Of a stretch of 64,000 nt of DNA, positions 62,100 through 64,000 are shown in pieces. Position 1 is the stretch's first letter. Every line of letters begins with the position of its first letter. Under the pieces are notes generated by a model. The model searched no databases, had not been told where the DNA came from, and was given only the letters and a program-made list of their open reading frames with translations. Made by a program: the position numbers and the translations under genes. Source of the stretch: Trachythela sp. YZ-2020 (Eukaryota > Cnidaria > Anthozoa > Malacalcyonacea > Clavulariidae); assembly GCA_016169945.1 (NCBI GenBank), contig JADLSH010000140.1, forward strand, positions 806,001-870,000, written 5' to 3'.

Positions 62100-63235
62100 G
62101 CAATATTAATAGAACACATCTCTGTTGACGGGGCAGTTGTTTACAAATGCGAATGGCATTTTGGCGACGATGCGTCTGTATATATAACTATGATGTATGA
62201 TGCATTCTATATACTTTCTAGTTTTGCATAGCCTTTATTTTAGTAGTCTGTGTACAACCGTACTCTCGAAATTTTATATACACGATGAAATAATAAATAA
62301 ATAAATAAATAAAATTTGAAATAATCGAAGTTGAGTTGATATATTTGCAATTAGTAAAGTAATTATAATGCATGTTTTAAACTTTATCAATATTTCATCA
62401 GTTTCATATTAACATTTTTCAAATTGCGCCATTAAAGTAGTGCTGCCTGGGAATCACGCCAAAGCTGACTCTTCCGCCCTGCACTTAAAAGGTTTCAAAT
62501 ATGTAGTACGAAAACCCCAATGTTGTACTTTGTAATAGATATTTTATACAAGTAATTTTGTATTTTTTATGTTTGGCGAATTTTGCTTTTTAAACAGTAG
62601 TTTATATGAGTCACTACCCTAGCAAATTTGTTTTAAATAATATAGAGTTTAATATATAATAGATTACAATTAATGTTTCTACAAAGTCCTCTCGAATATC
62701 TATAATTTCAATATAACCTAGTAGAAACTCACCTTAAAACACAACTAGAATGCATTTCTATCAATGCTGGCTTTTCCATTCGGCAAACATCTCGTGCTTC
62801 CAAAACTGAAGCTTTATTCCACGAATAGAGCGAAAATGCGCCATTTTTCAATAACAATGTTTACCGAAGAAATATTCAGAACAATGAGCGAGCTGCGCCG
62901 GCGAATTGATAATATGTTTCAATGTGTTCAAAACCGCAATGCATTGTGGTATACTGACGATATCTCCTCTGATCAGCACGGCAAGATGGCGCCCGAATTC
63001 ACGAATGGAAAAGTTTATAAGATTTCGTTTATTTTAAGCCGAAGACAATCCCAAAACCACGAAGTGGTCAAATTTCTAAAATAATTCCGTATTTAAACGT
63101 AAACATGTGTTGTTTATTTAGTTTATTTTACGAATTTACGGAATATAAGTTGTGAATGAGTGGCGAAGCGGCGAAGCCGGTTGAAAATAAATTCGTAAGT
63201 CGGCAGACAGATTCAAAACAATAACAAGGTTATGG
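62100..63235. other. Non-coding stretch; (AAAT)n at 62289
   Basis: (AAAT)n at 62289-62312. The ORF at 62764-63084 (106 codons) covers CAAGATGGCGCC, a YY1-like promoter word, so this may be promoter DNA for the gene starting at 63644; no coding evidence. Confidence 0.35.
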
Positions 63236-63245
63236 TTGGCGATTT

Positions 63246-63560
63246 GTTTCAAAATTCAACAAAAATATTCATTCAACTTCAACAAATATATTCATATTCA
63301 ACAAAAGGATTTATTCAACTTCAACAAATATATTCATATTCAACAAAAATATTCATTCAACTTTAACAAATATATTCATATTCAACAAAAGGATTTATTC
63401 AAGTACAACTTCAACAAATATATTCATATTCAACAAAATGACAAAAATATGTATTCAACTTCAACAAGACATATTTATTCAACTTATTCAACAAGTGTAA
63501 TATATTCAACAAAAATATTCATTCTACTAGAAATATTTGTTCAACAAAAATATATATTCA
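63246..63560. repeat. 42 bp minisatellite rich in TTCAAC
   Basis: Four to five units of about 42 bp with TTCAACTTCAACAAATATAT, then degenerate CAACAAAAATATTCA words. One plus frame is open with 14-residue repeats (F-N-F-N-K-Y-I-H-I-Q-Q-K), probably by chance of the repeat length. Confidence 0.85.
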
Positions 63561-63643
63561 AGAAATTTCCGTTGTCACTGTTTCCACTTGGATGAAAATT
63601 TGAGGAATAAATAATTACTAATAATTACGAAATTCTAAACAAA

Positions 63644-64000
63644 ATGGCGGAAAACCAGAAGTTGTCGTTGTCAGAGCAGCTAGAGAAGCGTTTCGAAGAT
63701 TTGGATGCTTTATTGGTAGTGTGTGAGCGTGAATGGAATACAATATCTCGAAATGTTATTGAAGTGATTATCAATAGCTTGGAAATTAATATAGAGTTGC
63801 AGTTGCAAATTATCCCAACTTTAGTTGAAACTAGAGATGATGTGGTTGAAATTGCCATTAACCTGCAAGTGATTTATCGCGATTGGTGCAGAAAACGTAG
63901 CGAAATACAGTTAAGAAATCGTCCCAATTGCATTCATTTAGCAGTTTATTCTATTTGTCAACCAGAAATTCAAACGTCAGAAGGCCCTGGGAGACCAAGA
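63644..64000 (+). CDS. N-terminal part of a transposon-type protein, runs off window
   Basis: ATG at 63644 opens a frame of 119 codons to the window end without a stop. It reads 'MAENQKLSLSEQLEKRFEDL' with predicted amphipathic helices up to about residue 85 ('WCRKRSEIQLRNRPNC'), then 'TSEGPGRPR' at the edge. As far as I recall, a helical N-terminus followed by a G-R-P-R segment, a helix-turn-helix and a retroviral-type integrase core is typical of a multi-copy family in cnidarians and fishes; the domains needed to confirm this lie beyond the edge. The context ATTCTAAACAAAATGGCGG is a good start site. Confidence 0.5.
   Translation, partial: MAENQKLSLSEQLEKRFEDLDALLVVCEREWNTISRNVIEVIINSLEINIELQLQIIPTLVETRDDVVEIAINLQVIYRDWCRKRSEIQLRNRPNCIHLAVYSICQPEIQTSEGPGRPR

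Noticed and set aside
62764..63084. 106-codon ORF as a gene
   Set aside because: No domain, non-conserved composition; the CAAGATGGCGCC word suggests promoter DNA rather than coding sequence.
63236..63595. 119-codon ORF with FNKYIHIQQK repeats
   Set aside because: A 42 bp minisatellite whose period is a multiple of three stays open by chance; non-ATG start.
1..64000. CRISPR array or bacterial operon
   Set aside because: Spliced genes, LINEs, PLEs and SINE relics show eukaryotic DNA; the tandem repeats lack unique spacers of constant length.

Overview
The window looks like AT-rich metazoan nuclear DNA, most likely cnidarian (probably anthozoan). The reasons are small exons with GT-AG introns, a secreted collagen/EAR-repeat gene, several Penelope-like elements (PLEs) with hammerhead ribozyme motifs, CR1-like LINEs, BEL/Pao and Mutator-like relics, tRNA-derived SINE relics, and many MITEs and foldback elements. 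The taxon is an inference; no search was run.

Layout. 0-5.1 kb: a frameshifted tetratricopeptide (TPR) gene end, a Mutator-like transposase relic, the 3' end of a BEL/Pao element, then a 1.5 kb foldback element with a LINE fragment inserted in one arm. 5-17.5 kb: mostly non-coding, with two Ser/Pro-type minisatellites, a 1.8 kb foldback element and a 173 bp MITE with a 9 bp target duplication. 17.6-48.9 kb: the one convincing host gene, about 31 kb long. Ten exons can be joined in perfect phase (1407 nt, 468 codons). It encodes a signal peptide, a short basic Cys-containing segment, one 54 bp collagen exon, a small Cys-rich linker and about seven EAR repeats (a predicted beta-propeller). Its introns are packed with transposable elements, including a Tc1/mariner relic, PLEs, a Pack-MULE-like element and several hairpin MITEs. 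49-51.4 kb: a CR1/jockey-like LINE split by an 0.8 kb insert. 52-55.2 kb: possible small exons, an LPQPE minisatellite, a PLE and a hammerhead-bearing repeat. 56.2-60.8 kb: a decayed four-exon gene of a family whose function I do not know, interrupted by a 1.6 kb TTAA-flanked element. 61-64 kb: dispersed repeats, a 42 bp minisatellite and the start of an open reading frame that runs off the window.

The most notable signal is a cluster of self-cleaving hammerhead ribozyme folds between 44 and 55 kb. Two copies of a 212 bp block (identical by eye) each carry a complete hammerhead with paired stems I, II and III. A third, independent hammerhead with a UUCG-capped stem II lies on the minus strand at 47.1 kb. 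Less perfect relatives sit at the ends of all three PLEs. The EAR gene and the ribozyme elements have no evident functional link; the elements simply occupy its introns and 3' flank.
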